Positions 5,592 through 6,734 of a stretch of 6,734 nucleotides of DNA are shown here, piece by piece; the first letter of the stretch is position 1; every line of letters begins with the position of its first letter. The DNA is from Clostridiales bacterium (lineage in GTDB: Bacteria; Bacillota; Desulfitobacteriia; Desulfitobacteriales; Desulfitobacteriaceae): contig DAHVVW010000120.1 of assembly GCA_027357125.1 (NCBI GenBank), positions 1 to 6,734 on the forward strand, given 5' to 3'. Made by a program: the position numbers and the translations under genes. Below the pieces are notes generated by a model. That model saw nothing but the letters and a program-made list of their open reading frames with translations. It searched no databases and was not told the origin of the DNA.

Positions 5592-5607
5592 AATGAATTA
5601 ATTCATT
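5592..5607. promoter_or_regulatory. Candidate upstream activator site 2 (AATGAATTAATTCATT)
   Basis: AATGAATTAATTCATT is a perfect 16-base palindrome containing the same ATGAA-N4-TTCAT core as the site at 5538-5551. Its centre lies 55 bp farther upstream and about 154 bp from the predicted start. Paired sites at such distances are usual for sigma-54 activators. A/T richness means chance palindromes are possible. Confidence 0.5.
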
Positions 5608-5676
5608 GTGATGATTCCAATATTCATTATGCCCGATAGTTTCGACTCGTTTCGCCTAATCGGGTTCAAATTCAAA

Positions 5677-5710
5677 GGCTGCCCCAAAAAACAAAATTTA
5701 TCGGACAGCC
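5677..5710 (-). terminator. Hairpin after the sigma-54 activator gene, probable terminator
   Basis: On the minus strand GGCTGTCC (5710-5703) pairs with GGGCAGCC (5684-5677), giving eight pairs with one G-T, around a T-rich loop of about 18 bases. It lies a dozen bases after the activator stop codon and is followed by TTTGAATTTG. The T run after the stem is short, so efficiency is uncertain. A second, weaker inverted repeat, CCCGAT (5632-5637) with ATCGGG (5659-5664), follows. Confidence 0.5.
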
Positions 5711-5722
5711 CCTAGATAATCT

Positions 5723-6734
5723 TTATCTATACTTCTTCAACAACTTTACTACCGTGGACTGATCGATTTCCAGGACTTTAGCCACCTTGTACGTGGATTT
5801 ATACATTGCATAGGCCGTTTTAACCAAGTGCTGTTCGACCTCTTTCTTAGCCATTTTTAAGGGAATAATATCTGTGCAGATTACCTTGCCCTGATCAGGC
5901 TTAACATCCAAGATGCTTTGGATATAATCCAGGGTAATTGTCTCAAATTCGTTAATTACAATTATCCTTTCCATGACATGCTCTAATTCACGGACATTTC
6001 CTGGCCACTCGTAGTGGTAAAAAGCCTGAATGATTTCCGGGGTTAGTTTCTTATTAAGTCCATACTTGGCATTAAATTTATCTAGGAAATATCTGACTAA
6101 GGCCGGGATATCTTCTTTTCTTTCCCGTAGCGGCGGGATCACAATCGGAACCACATTAAGCCTGTAATACAAGTCTTTACGGAAGTGCCTTTCATGTACC
6201 ATTTGCAGTAAGTCACGATTTGTGGCGGCCACAACTCTGGTATTTATCTTTACCTTTTTCGTACCACCAACCCGGTCGATCTGGCGATCCTGCAAAAAAT
6301 CCAAGAGTTTTACCTGAACGCGCAGGGGTAGCTCTCCTATCTCGTCCAAAAAGAGGGTTCCATTATTGGCCAATTCTATTTTGCCAATTTTCCCCTCCTT
6401 ATTGGCTCCGGTAAAAGCCCCGCTTTCATATCCGAAAAGTTCAGATTCAATCAGATTTTCCGGAATCAGACTACAGTTAAGTTTGATGAAGGGTTGTTCT
6501 TTTCTCTTGCTCAAAAAATGTATCGTTTTCGTAACAACTTCTTTACCTACCCCAGACTCCCCTTGAATGAGCACCGTTAAATCCATCGGAGCAATTTTCG
6601 TAATAATTTCTTTAATGTGATTCATTGCCCTGCTCTGGTAAATAAAACTTACCTGCCCAAAAATCTCTTCTCTGAGCAAGCTTAATTCCTCATTTTTGCG
6701 TTCAAGCTCATTTATTTTCTCTTCAATTTGTGCC
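5723..6734 (-). CDS. Sigma-54-dependent transcriptional activator (AAA+ domain, TyrR-like HTH); N-terminus outside window
   Basis: The C-terminal 336 residues of a bacterial enhancer-binding protein, which uses ATP to remodel sigma-54 RNA polymerase. The frame is open to the window edge, and its first about 20 visible residues form a Glu/Lys/Leu-rich coiled coil, so an N-terminal sensor domain (commonly PAS in such proteins) must lie beyond the edge. Numbered from the edge, the AAA+ domain shows Walker A GESGVGKE at 58-65, the sigma-54 contact loop GAFTGA at 105-110, Walker B GTLFLDEIGE at 125-134, arginine-finger region FRKDLYYRLN at 184-193 and WPGNVREL at 243-250. The C-terminal helix-turn-helix (about 312-334, STYKVAKVLEIDQSTVVKLLKKY) resembles the TyrR type. 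A TTG at 6679 could be read as a start but would cut the coiled coil. It is upstream of, and co-oriented with, the transporter operon that has a consensus sigma-54 promoter, its probable target. The inducing signal is unknown. Confidence 0.93.
   Translation of the reverse strand, partial: AQIEEKINELERKNEELSLLREEIFGQVSFIYQSRAMNHIKEIITKIAPMDLTVLIQGESGVGKEVVTKTIHFLSKRKEQPFIKLNCSLIPENLIESELFGYESGAFTGANKEGKIGKIELANNGTLFLDEIGELPLRVQVKLLDFLQDRQIDRVGGTKKVKINTRVVAATNRDLLQMVHERHFRKDLYYRLNVVPIVIPPLRERKEDIPALVRYFLDKFNAKYGLNKKLTPEIIQAFYHYEWPGNVRELEHVMERIIVINEFETITLDYIQSILDVKPDQGKVICTDIIPLKMAKKEVEQHLVKTAYAMYKSTYKVAKVLEIDQSTVVKLLKKYR

Noticed and set aside
5677..5710. Possible insertion-sequence end
   Set aside because: The inverted repeats flank only a short T-rich loop just after a stop codon, and no transposase or target duplication is visible.
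6677..6679. TTG as the start of the sigma-54 activator
   Set aside because: The frame continues upstream to the window edge and encodes a coiled coil joined to the AAA+ domain, so the gene begins outside the window.

Overview
The window comes from a low-to-moderate G+C Firmicute. Purine-rich Shine-Dalgarno sequences, a short Ser/Asn-rich lipoprotein linker, an Opu-type betaine transporter and a large sigma-54 activator of the PAS/AAA+/TyrR-like-HTH kind suggest an anaerobic clostridial lineage (Desulfosporosinus/Desulfitobacterium-like). That placement is inference, because no rRNA or marker gene is present.

All recognisable genes lie on the minus strand, so the biological order runs from right to left. 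(1) 6734-5723: the C-terminal part of a sigma-54-dependent activator (end of a coiled coil, AAA+ domain, TyrR-like HTH), cut by the window edge, followed by a hairpin. (2) 5722-5310: a regulatory region with a consensus -24/-12 sigma-54 promoter at 5471-5455, two upstream palindromes of form ATGAA-N4-TTCAT that could be activator sites, and a leader of about 136 nt. (3) 5309-2609: a three-gene Opu-type ABC importer for quaternary amines (ATPase, permease, lipoprotein binding protein), closed by a strong intrinsic terminator at 2520-2488. (4) 2301-1504: an IclR-family regulator with its own upstream region. (5) 1503-1140: a 364-nt intergenic region with a weak terminator, a perfect CCGTTAACGG-core palindrome and an IclR-type operator. 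(6) 1139-1: the N-terminal 379 residues of an NDP-forming acyl-CoA synthetase, cut by the left edge.

The likely logic is catabolic. A sigma-54 activator that senses an unknown signal would switch on uptake of a betaine-like compound. A locally encoded IclR regulator would control a CoA ligase that could harvest ATP from an acyl-CoA product. Most Opu systems are osmoprotectant importers, so sigma-54 control of this one is the notable point. The substrate cannot be read from this sequence.

The most unusual sequence detail is the ATPase start. The Walker A motif lies upstream of the first in-frame ATG, GTG or TTG, so the intact protein apparently begins at an ATT codon nine bases after a perfect AGGAGG.
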